Assembly (NCBI RefSeq): GCF_001411555.2
Contig: NC_049905.1
Coordinates: 4,464,001 to 4,528,000, forward strand
Origin: Juglans regia
Taxonomy: Eukaryota > Streptophyta > Magnoliopsida > Fagales > Juglandaceae
Length of the DNA stretch: 64,000 bases
Reading direction: 5' to 3'
The position numbers were made by a program, and so were the translations under genes. The notes below the pieces were generated by a model. It did no database searches and was not told the DNA's origin. It saw only the letters and a program-made list of their open reading frames with translations. This document shows positions 24,158 through 36,228 of the stretch, piece after piece (within the stretch, counting starts at the first letter, position 1; every line of letters begins with the position of its first letter).

Positions 24158-27100
24158 TCAAAAACTCGATTCCTCTGTTGTTGGCCGCCTTAAGAAATAT
24201 CGCAAGCTATTAGAAAGAACCTGCCAAATTGGATAGAGTAACGTTTTGTATCAGTAATGCTACAAAAGAGCTGCCTCATACTCAGGGTTGTGAAGTCTAG
24301 GCCGGGCTCAATATGCTGTTACAGGTTGCAAACCCAGCATAGCATAGTTTTACAGTATCCTTGGGATTACATGGAAGGAACCAAGATTTTTTTGGAGGGA
24401 CCCAAAACTGAATGAGAAAATTAATTAAGATCTCTTATTGAGGAGTCAGATATATATTGATTTAATATAATGATATTAAACAAAATAAATAAATAAAAAC
24501 CAGGCACAGGAGCCGTGACAACCCCCCGCCCCACTCCACTTGGTTCTGTCTCTGCTTGGGAATTTAGAAGAGAAAGGAAATGGGAGGATTGGGTTTGTCC
24601 ATAGAGTTTGAAAATAAGGATAGGGACCATGGCCTTACATTCTTTTCAGACACAGCATTTCAAAAACAATTTATGTAAATTAAAAAAGCAGTGCTAATGC
24701 TGCTTAATCATATAGCCAAAATGCCAGCTTACCTGCTGGAGAGGCTTGATAAGCGCTTTATCCTTGTAACTAACATGAAACTTTGCCTTAGCCAACAGAC
24801 CCTAGCACCGAAAAAAAAAAAGTGTAGAATAAACTACTATACTCTGCCTAAAAAAAAAACAGTAGACAGTAAGTGAGAATTAAGTGAGAAGTATTGATTT
24901 CACCTCGGTGTCAAATTCTCCCGATTTAACATCAATATTGATTTCAGTGATAATCTTCACAAGGTCTACCAATAATCCGGGGCGATCAGCTGTCTCCACA
25001 TAAAGCAAACTGCAAAAATAATATCATGTTGGGGACAGGGGGAGACAGCAGAGATTTTTTCCCACTTCACTCTCATGCAAAGATATCATCACTCACACTA
25101 GGAATATAATTGCTAATATAGGGCTGCAGTCTTGCAAAATTGGTATATGAGCAACCTTTGTTGGAGTGCAGGTGTAAATTATATGAGAAAACAACTCTGA
25201 TACATGCATTACCTCCGTTCAGGGCCATCATCATAGATTCTTATGTGTGTTGCTACATCCACATCAACCTGAGGAATAACAACACAACATGTTTGAATCA
25301 GGATGCATCATCACCATATATCCCAAACGATATATGGAAACAAAGACAATTGGAAGATACCGTCTTACTTCCAATATCTCCCACAGATGTATTAATGAAA
25401 TAAAATCATTACATGGTACCCAAAACTCAAGATGATAAAAAATCAGCATTTTGGGAATTTGATAAAATATTACTTAACAAGTTCCAATCCACTGCATGAT
25501 GCAAGTGAATTGTAGAAAAGTATTTTACTCTTATGCATTTCCTGAAAGCAGATCCAATACTTCTTTCTTGTACAAAAATATTTCTACAATGACCATGATA
25601 GGAAAAGGCAACATCATACTGAAAAACTGAAAACCGTGACAACATCAAATCAATGCCATGTGCACATTTTCATGCTCAATCGTGCATGGATATTGAGAGT
25701 GCTCACAAAGAAAAGCGCACACAGACATGGCAAGGACCTCAAACCAGTGCATGAAAGACACCATGGGCATCTTAACTACAGAAAGGTAAGCCTATCAATA
25801 ATGTTCCAGATGTGATTGCTTAATCTTAGCCAGTTAACTTTGCAACAAGAACTTCTGCATAACAGACAAACTCCAAACATATGTAAATTTTTACAAGTAG
25901 AACAATAAAAAGCTTTAAAACCTGTTGTTCTGGTTGCACTATTCCAAAGGCTACTCCCATTGCTAATTGGGCGCTCGATTCCTGGAACATGTTCAGGAAG
26001 CTTATGAGAGGAACTCCTAGAAGAAGTGCTCTAGAAGATGTTATCTTAAGAACATTAATATAAGACTAAAAAAAAAAGTTTCAAGATAAAATACCGGGTG
26101 ATACTGAATCATATTGTTTATAATTGTCAAGCGAATTGCCTCAAGCAATTCTGGATCTTCTACCTTTCTACCAGTATCTCTGCAAACAAGTTCCACAAAC
26201 AATTCAATCAAAATCACTATAGAACAACCACTACTAGAACAAACTCGCAACTAGGAATGAACTAATATGTCAAAATTTTTTCAGAGTCATCTTGGACACT
26301 GTTCTCTTTTTTGAAGAGGACGGAAACCCAATTTTATTCGAAACCCTCATTTCAAGTTTGTGATTCAAATTCAACTAGCTGTCAGGAAGCTCAGTCCAGA
26401 AAAAGATAAGGAAGTATCTTAAAAGGATGACAGAGATCTGAACCTTCCAGTCAAGAGTAAATATAACAAAATCTGGAAAAAAAAATCAACGACTATCAGC
26501 TGCAAATTTGGGAGCTATCGGCACTATATACGAACAGAGGTGGACAGTAATTTATACTAGGAATCAAGTCCATATGAATATGTACAGCACAATAACTTAC
26601 ACTCTAGTGATGGCAAACTTGTTGTGCTTCCCAGAAGAATCTAAGAAAACATTTGCCTTCACAACATTGAGTCCAAGATTTTTAAGCGCGTTCATCTGAC
26701 AACCATTAGCTGATGGTTAATACTTACTAGTCGACATACTCTAAATAGAGATTAAAATAGATCACATGGAACTAAAGACTCAAACATCAGTATACCAAAC
26801 AGGTAACATGATTATCCAAAGGGAAGGTAACTGGCTTCCTACAGTATCGAGAAGAGCTCCAAGCCGATCCCCAAAAGTTATCTCCACAACAGTGGCACTT
26901 GGATCAGTGTCTTGGTCGATAATAACTACAGGAGTTGGAACGGTATCACTTTCACTCTGACTTGCATCCTGTTAGCCACCCCATTTCATAAAAATCAAAC
27001 GGCAATTGAAATTAGACAAGTTAATGGGCAAAAAACCCAATCACATAAATAAAAAAGTGTTCAAGACCTCCAAAGCAGTTGCTGATGATGCTCGAGGTGT

Positions 27101-28137
27101 GTTTGTGGCCATTGAGGATAACCTTCTGTCAAAAACCGCACAGGAACTTAATACAAATAATAGCAACAATGCCATGCCTCAGTGTCCTCTAAGCAGATAT
27201 TACATAACACAGTTATATCTAATGATGTGTCCACCCTACATGCATAAACGCACATACAGGAAGACACAGGAATTAAGTACTACCATGTACAGTTCTCTAA
27301 AAGATGAAGCTGTACCGATTGAGTAAATAAAGCAGCTAATTGTCTAATTCTGACCAAATCCAGAAACAGAATTATGGAATAATCATAAGATCTTCCATGT
27401 AGAAGACTTTATATGATCCTATCCAGTAACATCTTTCCAGGTGAGAGTATTATCTCCCTCTAATCATCGATATGAAATTAAAAAGAAAATGCTTAGAGAG
27501 AGATTTGCAGACGGGATTTACAGTTCTCATGATCTTATTATTTTTTTTAGGGAGGGGGGTGGGGGGAAGGTAGATGTGCTGAGGCATGCATTTATAGGGG
27601 CGTAGAGTGAGACTAAAAATGGCTCTGCAACCTGTCAAGTCATGCTACTCAACCAAAGCATTTGCTTTTTATACTTTTTCTTGATTCTTGCTTAAAAATA
27701 CCTACACGAATTTAGAATAAAAAAGGACTATTCATACCTATTATTTAGGAAATACAGCTTTTATACATCCTAGAACACAATAAGCATATTAACCGAAATA
27801 GTTAATTTCTTTCTTTTAGTTTTAAATACTGCTCTTGGTGTAAGTCTAGTTCATCAGATAAAAGCAGAATCTCAAATTACAAATAAGCTCAAACTATTTT
27901 TTGTGCTTGAGAGATGACATCAAAATTCAAATGGGATACAACAGCTGCATCAAACAAACAATGAAGAGCTTACTGTCTCTTATGCAGATCGGAGAAAGGC
28001 TTGGTGGCAAGCCGAAAGGTGCCCCTGATCAGAACTCCACCAGGCACGCGATTTTCAGAAGCTTTCAAAATACAATTATTATTATTATTATCACTGAGGT
28101 GAGTCCCAACACCCAAGGAAGCCATAGTCACAGACAT
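24158..28137 (-). CDS. ACR11: Plastid ACT-domain repeat protein ACR11
   Basis: Ten exons with consistent phases: 28137-27974, 27125-27068, 26968-26843, 26695-26601, 26179-26095, 25981-25922, 25268-25213, 25009-24904, 24801-24733 and 24220-24158, giving 293 residues. The Ser/Arg-rich start ([11 protein letters not shown]) looks like a chloroplast transit peptide. The first ACT domain covers about residues 88-150 ([36 protein letters not shown]); [15 protein letters not shown] follows; the second ACT domain is about 205-285 ([19 protein letters not shown]). Family knowledge: Arabidopsis ACR11 is a plastid amino-acid sensor candidate linked to plastid glutamine synthetase. The frame stays open upstream to a Met at 28347, but the added part is hydrophobic and not family-like, so 28137 or 28125 is preferred. 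Confidence 0.94.
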
Positions 28138-28347
28138 TGGTGATTTCTCTCTAAAAAAACTAGATAAAAACTTGCCAAAGCAAACCCAGCAACGAAGGCT
28201 AGGAAGGAACAAGAGGGTAGAGAGAAGATAAACAAATAAAAGAACCCCAAAAACGAAGAAGAAATATAAACGTAAATGCAAAGAAGATGAAGATGAGGTA
28301 GTTGGGTCAGTGAGGTTTTTTTGTTTTTTCGGTTTTTTCAAGGCCAA

Positions 28348-29748
28348 TTATCTGCAGAAAGATTATCTGCAGCGTCCATTCCTCATCTCATCTCCAATTT
28401 TCTTTTCATTTTATTTAATTTAATAGATGATTTTTTTTACTTCGCATATCATTTAATGCTTGCATGCATTGTTTGTAATTTGCTCCCAATTTTGGCATAT
28501 CTCATCTTCTGCCATAACAGCGACGCCTTTGGCTCAGACTTTTAACAAAAATAAAGACACAAAAGGTAGTGAAAATCGTGGCGTCGCTCCTTCTTGTCTC
28601 CCCCCACATCCACTTTGGTCCTAGGTAGTCGTACTACGCATCCTCGACCCCACAATCGAACTGGGCTGAACTGTCCTGACAAGCGGCCCGAAATTGGTTT
28701 TTTATATATTTCGAGTCATTAGCGTTTTACGAATCACATTTTCATGGAAAAGGCCAAATATCACGGATCTAAGGCCCAGGAGACCCTGCGAAGTCGACTT
28801 AGCTGCGTTTGAATGCTGACATAATTTTAAATGATTTTTAATTTATGAATAATAATAATTTATAAATTTTATTAAAATATATTTAAATATAAATAAATAG
28901 ATATATATATATGTTTAAATATATAAATTAAATTGAGATGGATATTAACTTTTTATAAGAAGTTGAGAAAGTAGTGAGTTTCATCAATGACTGGTTTGAG
29001 ATGAATTGATGTGATTTTATTCTTTCAAACTTAAACATCAATAAAATTATATTTACGGTTATAAAATGATCAAGTATCGTGTGTTCATTTTAAAATAAAT
29101 AAATAAATATAAAATCTTTATAAAAAAATTAATATATATTTTTTTAAAATGAGTGCTAGTTAGCATTTATCATTTTAGAATTGAAATATTATTGGGAGAA
29201 GCCACTATTTATAACAGTCATTTTTGTACACATTATGTGTCAAAATTTACATCACACGTTTGTTAAATTTAAAATTAGAGATGGATGAGAGAGCATAGAT
29301 GAGAGAGAGAGCGGAGATGAGAGAGAGTGAGAGTAGAGATGAGAGAGAGAGCAAGAGCAGAGATGAGAGAGAGCGAGACGAGAGAGAGAGAGTGGAGATG
29401 TAAGAGAGAGAGAGAGAAGAGGAGAGAGAGAGAGCGGAGATGATGAGAGAGAGTTGATGAGAGAGAGACGCTAGTGAGAGAGAGATGAGAGAGAGAAGCC
29501 GCTGCGTGTGAAGGAAGAAAAAAAAAGAAAAAAAAAGAAATAGATGAGAGACATTCACGTAGTGTATGCATTATGTTCACCACTACAGGAGATGCTCTTT
29601 AGCACTTCTCTTTAGAATTATTCTTACCAAGCTTATCAAGTAATATATAGGAGGCGGCGTCGTTTTGCAGTAGGTCATGGTCCGCAACTAGTTCCTAGAG
29701 AGAGAAAAAGAGCATAGCCAGTTAGGGCGACAAATTGAATCGGCGACA
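28348..29748. other. Divergent intergenic region with MITE and GA-rich repeat
   Basis: It separates ACR11 (minus) from the 47-residue gene (plus). It holds a MITE-like stretch at about 28801-29040 (left end GCTGCGTTTGAATGCTGA after TTA), a GA-rich minisatellite at 29276-29500, and likely promoter sequence for the next gene near 29600-29740. No other coding sequence is seen. Confidence 0.6.
29276..29500. repeat. GA-rich minisatellite with GAGATGAGAGAGAG units
   Basis: The stretch repeats variants of GAGATGAGAGAGAG with GC-containing spacers, for about 225 bases. Open frames on both strands through it (for example on the minus strand at 29247-29583) are products of the repeat and not genes. 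A related patch lies at 16670-16745. Confidence 0.8.
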
Positions 29749-31701
29749 ATGATCTACGACGTGAACTCTCCCCTCTTCCGATCCTTCCTCAGCCAGAAGG
29801 GCGGCTCCTCTGACAAGAGGTTTCCTCCCCTCTCCAAATCCCTCTTTCCATGCATATGCGTGTTTTTGCTTATCCATGGCTTGTGCTTGTGCTTGTTTTG
29901 ATTCGTCTGTTGGTTTTTTAACTTTTATTTGGGTTGAGGTTTCTGATTCTGTTATAGTTTTTGTAATAAGTAAATCGGATTGGGGTCTTTTGGAGTGGTT
30001 GTTTTGAAGCTGTCGACAAATGGTTAGTTTTTGGTGGACTCGAAAGAAGCTTAGAAAAATTCACTCAAGAAATGCTGTATTGCTTGTTTTCTTTTGTGCT
30101 TTAGTTCTTCTTCTCCTTCTTTTGTTTTTTGTTCGAATGGGGTTTTGATTCTCGGTTTTCTTTGGGTATATCTGAATGAACAGCGCATCTTTGAGAATTA
30201 CGTAATATCTATGTTTAAGGGTCGTACACACGAAAATAGGCCCTTTCTTGGGAGATTATAGCCTTGGGAACTTTGCATGGGTGGATGAGTGAATCGTTGT
30301 GGAGGCATTATGGTCTGGTTATCTGCTTTAATTCTAACCCAAAAGAGTTTCCAATTTATTTCTTGTTCTTTTCCAAGAGTTTTAGTAGTCTTATATGTTG
30401 AGATGTGTAAAAGAAATAATAAATCATTCTTAATAATATTACCGAGTTACATTCTTCTCAGCTTTGAATTTTGGTCTCAAATCTCAATTTTTTCATCTCT
30501 GCTACGTTAGTTGGTATCACAGCCAGCTTCAATTTGACTGACGAAGTATGCTGATCAAGGGAAGTCCCTTGAGTTCAGCGTACTTGATATTATTATTAGG
30601 GATTTATTTGTCAAATAAGCTTCTTCAGATTGATTTTATTATAATAAATATTGGAATATTTGATACATGAAAAACGAAATTGCAAATAGCTTATGCTAGT
30701 AAAAGAAGGCAAAGGAATATGACATGAGGGAAACATAGTGTGTATTTACCTATACAGGGCAGATACATCTTCAACTTAACAATTTGAAGGGGCTGATCGA
30801 TCCTTTTTGTTCACATTTAGGTCTCTTATAATAATATCATTTTTTTTACTTCCAACCGAAAGATCAAATATTTTTTTGATAATGTTGAATTTTTGTTGTT
30901 GTGACTCTTGTACTTTACGAAGATGATCATTGATGTAGAATCCTGTATATGTTTGTATTAGAGTTGGCATTTTGTCACCTAAACATACCAGTACATCTAG
31001 TTGGGTTTAGTTCTGGTAATTTGTGCTGATTTTCAAATTTATTTTGCTGTTTGATTGTCATCCAATCATTGAACTATATAAGATTGGGTTCATTTCTGAT
31101 CCATGTCCCAAATTCGGCTTGTATACCTGTTCTTTTTGTTTGAGTACCACTTAATGGGTTTGATGGAAGTGAAATATTTATAAAGGCAAATGAATTGTCA
31201 GATTGGTCTCCTGAATCTTATGGCCTTACTCATTGCCAGCTCATTCTTATGTTTTTGGTGCATCTAGTTCAGCAAAAACTGCTTTTATTATGTGAATACT
31301 ATTGGTTCTTGTGTAATAATTTGTTTGGAGAGGTATCTATACTCTATACCTTAATATTGTCATATGGATCTCTCTCTGTGGCTCTTGGGTGAAGATTCTG
31401 TCTTTTCTACATATGCTAAAGCCCTTGGTTTAGTTGTTAATATCATCGATGCATGTGTTTTAGGCCCACCTATTTGAAGTATGCAAAAAGCTTATATGCT
31501 TTTATTTCCATTTTTCAAGCTATTAAATCATTCGAGCTTATGTAATGAACTTTAATAATGAAACTCTTTTCTTTGTTCCTCTGAAATTTTCTGATTTATG
31601 AATGTTATTGATTTGTTGGGATTTTCAGGAAAATGGAAGAGCAAAAACCAAAGGAGCAGAAACCCAAGGCAAATGAGAATAAGCCTATTATGACAGAGTG
31701 A
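29749..31701 (+). CDS. 47-residue conserved-looking small protein, function unknown
   Basis: Exon 1 is 29749-29819 and exon 2 is 31629-31701, joined in phase across a 1.8-kb intron (AAGAG/GTTTCC ... TTTTCAG/G). The product is 47 residues: MIYDVNSPLFRSFLSQKGG, then a short linker and a charged tail of Lys, Glu, Gln and Pro with three QKPKEQ-like units, ending KPIMTE. I recognise the pattern as typical of a small conserved plant protein, from impression only, and cannot name a function. There is no signal peptide or membrane segment; it is probably soluble and disordered in its second half. The intron and clean splice junctions argue that it is a real gene. It is too short for ordinary ORF calling. 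Confidence 0.72.
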
Positions 31702-32483
31702 TATCTGCTTGGGCTATAATGTTCTAAATGGGATAGGGTGGAAGATGTCTTTACTCTAATGATAAGAGTTGATAATTACATGATTAAACCAATGGTCAAG
31801 ACTTTACCTTTGGGTTTGTAATGGTCTCTGTTTGGACGTGTAGCTGTTCCTTTTTTTTAATCTGAGTATGGATGTTCTTGTTCTTGTTCTCCTTTGTCCC
31901 TGATTTTCTTCGGGTTTTTTTCTTTTGTGGAATGATCAAGGACTGGTGATTTACTTAAAAGGATTGAGGCTTTCTTTAGTAGAAAACTGATGGTAGATAC
32001 TAGATGCTGCTTTGGTTCGTTAAGATGCTGAAATTGTCAACAGTAAGCCCTACTAGCGCATATGATTACTTGGAAGTCATTTTAATCGCCTGACCACTTG
32101 TCTAGTCATTCGTGGGCAGATCAAGATTATCAATGTTATGCTACACGAAGTGCAAGCTGTATATAAATATTGTGCTTTGCGACTCCTCATCTTATACATT
32201 ACATTTATTTTTATTTTTATTTTTAAATTATTTTTAGTTTTATTTTTTTTAAACTAATTAAATTATTTTACTCATCATCCATACATCATATATTTGATAA
32301 GAAAAAAAATTAAAAAAATATTTTACTGAAATATTGGGCTACCTGTCCACTTTCCTGAGCTCGCTGGGTCTCGACTCTCCACTGTCCTGGCCTTGCTGCC
32401 GTCTGAGGTGCTGAGAAATTGCCCCTAATATTGTCATTATTTTGTGGTTATAGAGAGAACTCCTGTAGTTGATCCAAGGTGGT

Positions 32484-32486
<3 letters not shown>

Positions 32487-32515
<29 letters not shown>
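32487..32515. repeat. Poly-T tract, 29 bases
   Basis: Twenty-nine consecutive T residues stand 30 bases left of the hAT MITE. It may be the A-tail of a minus-strand retroelement, but no retroelement body is recognisable to its left. Confidence 0.8.
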
Positions 32516-32518
<3 letters not shown>

Positions 32519-32545
32519 CAGGAAGCAATCACTTAAGGTACAGCC

Positions 32546-33116
32546 TAGGGGTGTCAAATCGTGTTAACGGGTCGTGTTCGTGTCGTGTCAAGACATGTAT
32601 ATTATACTATATAGGTCAACCCTAACCCGACCCGTTAAGCTTATCGTGTCAAAATCTCAAACCCTAACACGACCCAATAACATAACGGGTCGTGTCGTGT
32701 CAACCCGTTTTGACCTATTTATGTAAATGGATTGAAACAAACCCAAAATTAACCTCCTTAATCTAGTTAAGTTTAGCATAATTTTATATAAATGTTAAAA
32801 TCACAATATCTATACAAAATATAAAACTAACTACAAGTCCAAAATTACAATCTAAACAATAAAAATATCTAAATTAAAATCTCAACAATTTTATTTTTTA
32901 GGTATAAGGGTATAATTGTAATTTTAACTTTCTTAACGGGTCATAACAGGTTATAACGGGTCATAACGGGTTGACCCGTTATCAACCCGTTAAGCTATCG
33001 TGTCTTAACGGGTCAACCCGTTTTGACCCGAACCCGTTAAGAGTAAACCCTAACCCGCTTTTATCGTGTCGTGTTCGTGTTGGGTTAATGGGTCGTGTGA
33101 CATATTGACACCCCTA
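32546..33116. mobile_element. hAT-type MITE, 571 bp, perfect 8-bp duplication
   Basis: The ends are perfect inverted repeats TAGGGGTGTCAA / TTGACACCCCTA, and the eight bases GTACAGCC occur directly outside both (32538-32545 and 33117-33124). An 8-bp duplication and this terminus are diagnostic of the hAT superfamily. The interior repeats AACGGGTC, CGTGTCGTGT and ACCCGTTTTGACC near both ends in inverted arrangement and has no coding frame. The perfect duplication suggests a fairly recent insertion. Confidence 0.93.
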
Positions 33117-34935
33117 GTACAGCCATGGGAAGGGTAAAACATCAATTGATTCGTTTTAGTCAAAAAGGAGATGGGAAAGAATATCTGTCAAAGCTTCCAC
33201 TGAGATCCCGTAGGCATACCAGCGGAAGCGAAAGGGTAGCCAGCCGGCAAACAGACATGGTATGGGTCCCCTGAGAGGTAACAAGCCGGGGACCCTCAGG
33301 TTGCAGGCAGGGGATGAACTTGAGTGGCTATGAGTGGCTCCCCATGTGCATTCCCATCTTACCTTCCAAACACTTCAATTACCTTCTGTCTCCTATTATC
33401 GCTCTTCCTGTATGTGAGGTACCCACTACCTCTCTCCTAGTTGATATATGTTCCTTTCGAATCAAATTTTAGTTCAACAGCCCAGAAAAAAGGGCCAAAA
33501 AAACCAAAAAAGAAGTAAAACCTTCAAAGCATGGATGGTAACTCTCTCTCTTTTCTTCTAATTTTTGGAAAAAAGAAAGACGAGATTACAATCCGAGGCT
33601 GGTCTCTGCCTGAGCATGGTTCTAGTAACACCATTATAAAGGGCTAGGAATTCTATTAGTCCATATTATAATTTAAATCCCTTAGATCATTACAAAGGCA
33701 GGAACATCCTTCCAAGTAACATGGGATTTCATTTTCCCATATTTAATCTGAGATATTACCGATTTGATAATTTCAGAGTACTTTGTCTGTGTGCAGTGCT
33801 ATGGTGTCCGAATCCAATTCAAGGTAGATTTGGGTATATAGACAGACACAGAAGAGATAAAATTCAGGAGACAAGAATGGTGGAGTACTCATATTTCACA
33901 TTATGTCAACCTTTTGGAAAGAAATAGAGGTTGTAAATGAGGCTTTTGATTGCTTTAATACTTTTCATTCCAGTCAAAAGAAGCAACTTTTGATGCATAA
34001 GGGGCCCATGAAATTCGACTTGAGAGATCCAGAAAAAGTTTGATTCCCCCCATACAATTGACTTGTTTGAATAAATCCCTCGTAAAGTATCTTTCAATTA
34101 TGTTTAGGTTCATTAGGGATGTATGTAGCAACTACCTTGTGATCTTTTTGTCCCATAAACCCTTTTCATTTCATCTCAAACTCCAAGTAGAAAACTTGAG
34201 ATAAGAAAAGAAGGAAAAGTTGTAACCCAAAACCATACACCAGTTTCCTTTCTGAAAAGGTGGTTTTTTGTGTATATGAAGCTCTAGAAGCTTGTTAAAT
34301 TTGATAGTAAGTTTATTTTTAGAGATCTTCATTGATAAAAAATAATAATAAAAAAATAAATTAAAAAAAAATGTTTATTTTTAGAGACTCTTTGATAGAA
34401 GTTGATTGGGAGAATTGTGATACCCCATATGATAAGGATAAAGATAGGTGGTGTATGAGATCCTACATTTATTGGGAATGAGAAGTTCTTGCTCTTTATA
34501 AATTTCTAATGAGGTTCCAATTGTATCATTGACTAGTTTTTTTGAAGTATAGGCTATGTGATTTGGGTCTTGACGTAACAACAATTCTCTTTGAAAGCAT
34601 TTAATTTGTACGGATTCCATGTAATTATGAAAGAGGACTTGAAGGTTTGTCTATGCAAATCTGAAGGAAGGAGGAGAAAAAAGAAAAGAAAACACGGTAA
34701 TTGTGGACAGGAAGGACCAAAGTTCTTAAAGGTGCTTTTCTTTCTAGTAGTAGTCACCCTCTGTTCCCAGTCTCCTCCGTTATTCACGCCTGTCTCTCAC
34801 TTCCAATTTCACACTTTTCTCTTCCACTGCTGAAACAAAAACAAGAAAAAGCTCCATCTCCATTGCATTCCATAGCAGAGAGAGAATAAAAGCCAAAACT
34901 TCCTTCACCTTCTTTCTTTGACACCAAGAGAGAAA

Positions 34936-36228
34936 ATGTCCGAATTTTGTTTCTCAAGTACCTTCAAGAAGACGGGATTCTCCAGTCTTCTCCTCTTTGA
35001 CTTAATCCAATTTTGTTTCTTCATTCTCTCCCACCCTCTTTACTTCTGTTACTTCATCTTCTTCTCCCCTTATCTTCTAAAGCTCCTCTCTTTCCTCTCT
35101 CCTCTCCTTATCACAACCTTTCTTCTCCTCCTTGTTCTTCTTACTGTCTCTCCCAAACTTGTCCAAGAGTACTCTCACTCTGAATCTTCAGAGTCCAAAG
35201 TGGCTTCTCTTGTTAGTACATCTCGAACTCTTTTCGAAAGATTACAACCAAAAGTGGACGATGGAAATGAAGATTTTCAACAATTTGAGGAGCTTGAAGT
35301 GTTTAAGATTGTGTTTGACAAATCTACCTTTGAAATTGGTGAGGCCCCCGTGGAAGTTTTGGAATGGGAAGTCAAAGAAGTTTGCTCAGAAGCATATGAA
35401 GCACCGGTTGACAAGAGTGTGGGTTCTGGAGGCAATTGTATTAGTGGATTGGAAGCTCTAACCGGAAATTCTGATGCATATCAGGTTCCGACTACACGGC
35501 CAGGAATCACTCAACAGAATGTGGAAGTGAAGAGATTAGAATGCTTTTTTCAAGAAGAGAATGGGTTGGAAACTATGTTTTGTGTAAAGGAAGAGAAAGA
35601 AATCAACCAACCAGGCATAGAGTTCTATGAAGTGGAAGAAGGAAAAGAAGAATCATCCATGAGAAACGGATCAAAGGCAATGTATGATAAAACAAATGAC
35701 AGTACTACATTGAGCACCAACTACAGTGAAGAGCATGATCCCCAAGTGATGGTAAACTCGCAGAGACTTGGCGCAAGTATGGGGAGTCCAAGAAATGTGG
35801 GAGAGGATTCTTCAAAATTTATGGAGAATTCTAAAGAATTGGGCTCGAAACTTGGAAGTTTTGGTTCAATGAGGAAAGAGAAGGAATGGAGAAGGACATT
35901 GGCATGCAAGCTTTTCGAGGAGCGACACAATGTAAATGGAGGTGAAGGGATGGATATGCTTTGGGAGACATATGAGACAGAATCGAAAAAGGTGCAGGGA
36001 AGAATCAACAAAAAGAAGAAGTCAGGCAAATCGGTTGAGTATGAGGAGGATGAGGTGGAAGAGGATGACATTGATGGGCAGTTGTGCTGCTTACAGGCTT
36101 TGAAATTCTCAGCAGGGAAGATGAACTTAGGAATGGGAAGGCCTAATCTTGTCAAGTTCTCCAAGGCCCTAAAAGGGATAGGATGGTTGCACCATTTTGG
36201 CAGGCATGGCAAGAAGGGTTACCACTGA
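34936..36228 (+). CDS. Uncharacterised plant membrane-anchored acidic protein, 430 residues
   Basis: A single open frame from ATG 34936 to TGA 36228. The first 75 residues are strongly hydrophobic (LLLFDLIQFCFFILSHPLY, then a second and third stretch to LLLLVLLTVS), so two or three membrane segments are likely. The rest is hydrophilic and acidic, rich in Glu, Ser and Lys, with a conserved-looking block FEERHNVNGGEGMDMLWETY at about residues 325-345, a lysine patch (KKKKSGK), an acidic patch (EEDEVEEDD) and a compact C terminus (LCCLQALKFSAGKMNLGMG). I recognise the architecture as a plant-specific unknown family and cannot assign a role or a membrane. A TTG at 34918 could extend it, but ATG 34936 gives the natural start MSEFCFSS. 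Confidence 0.82.
   Translation: MSEFCFSSTFKKTGFSSLLLFDLIQFCFFILSHPLYFCYFIFFSPYLLKLLSFLSPLLITTFLLLLVLLTVSPKLVQEYSHSESSESKVASLVSTSRTLFERLQPKVDDGNEDFQQFEELEVFKIVFDKSTFEIGEAPVEVLEWEVKEVCSEAYEAPVDKSVGSGGNCISGLEALTGNSDAYQVPTTRPGITQQNVEVKRLECFFQEENGLETMFCVKEEKEINQPGIEFYEVEEGKEESSMRNGSKAMYDKTNDSTTLSTNYSEEHDPQVMVNSQRLGASMGSPRNVGEDSSKFMENSKELGSKLGSFGSMRKEKEWRRTLACKLFEERHNVNGGEGMDMLWETYETESKKVQGRINKKKKSGKSVEYEEDEVEEDDIDGQLCCLQALKFSAGKMNLGMGRPNLVKFSKALKGIGWLHHFGRHGKKGYH

Larger units (their letters stand above)
31702..34935. other. Intergenic region with poly-T tract and hAT MITE
   Basis: After the 3' UTR of the small-protein gene come a 29-base T run (32487-32515), a well-delimited hAT MITE (32546-33116), and from 33117 to 34900 mixed sequence without recognisable coding content. 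The last 300 bases are CT-rich leader sequence for the next gene. Confidence 0.6.

Noticed and set aside
28138..28347. Longer N terminus for ACR11 from an upstream in-frame Met
   Set aside because: The added 70 residues are strongly hydrophobic and unlike any ACR11; the region is better read as 5' UTR.
29247..29583. Two overlapping minus-strand frames rich in Ser and Leu
   Set aside because: They are read through a GA-rich minisatellite and have no other content.
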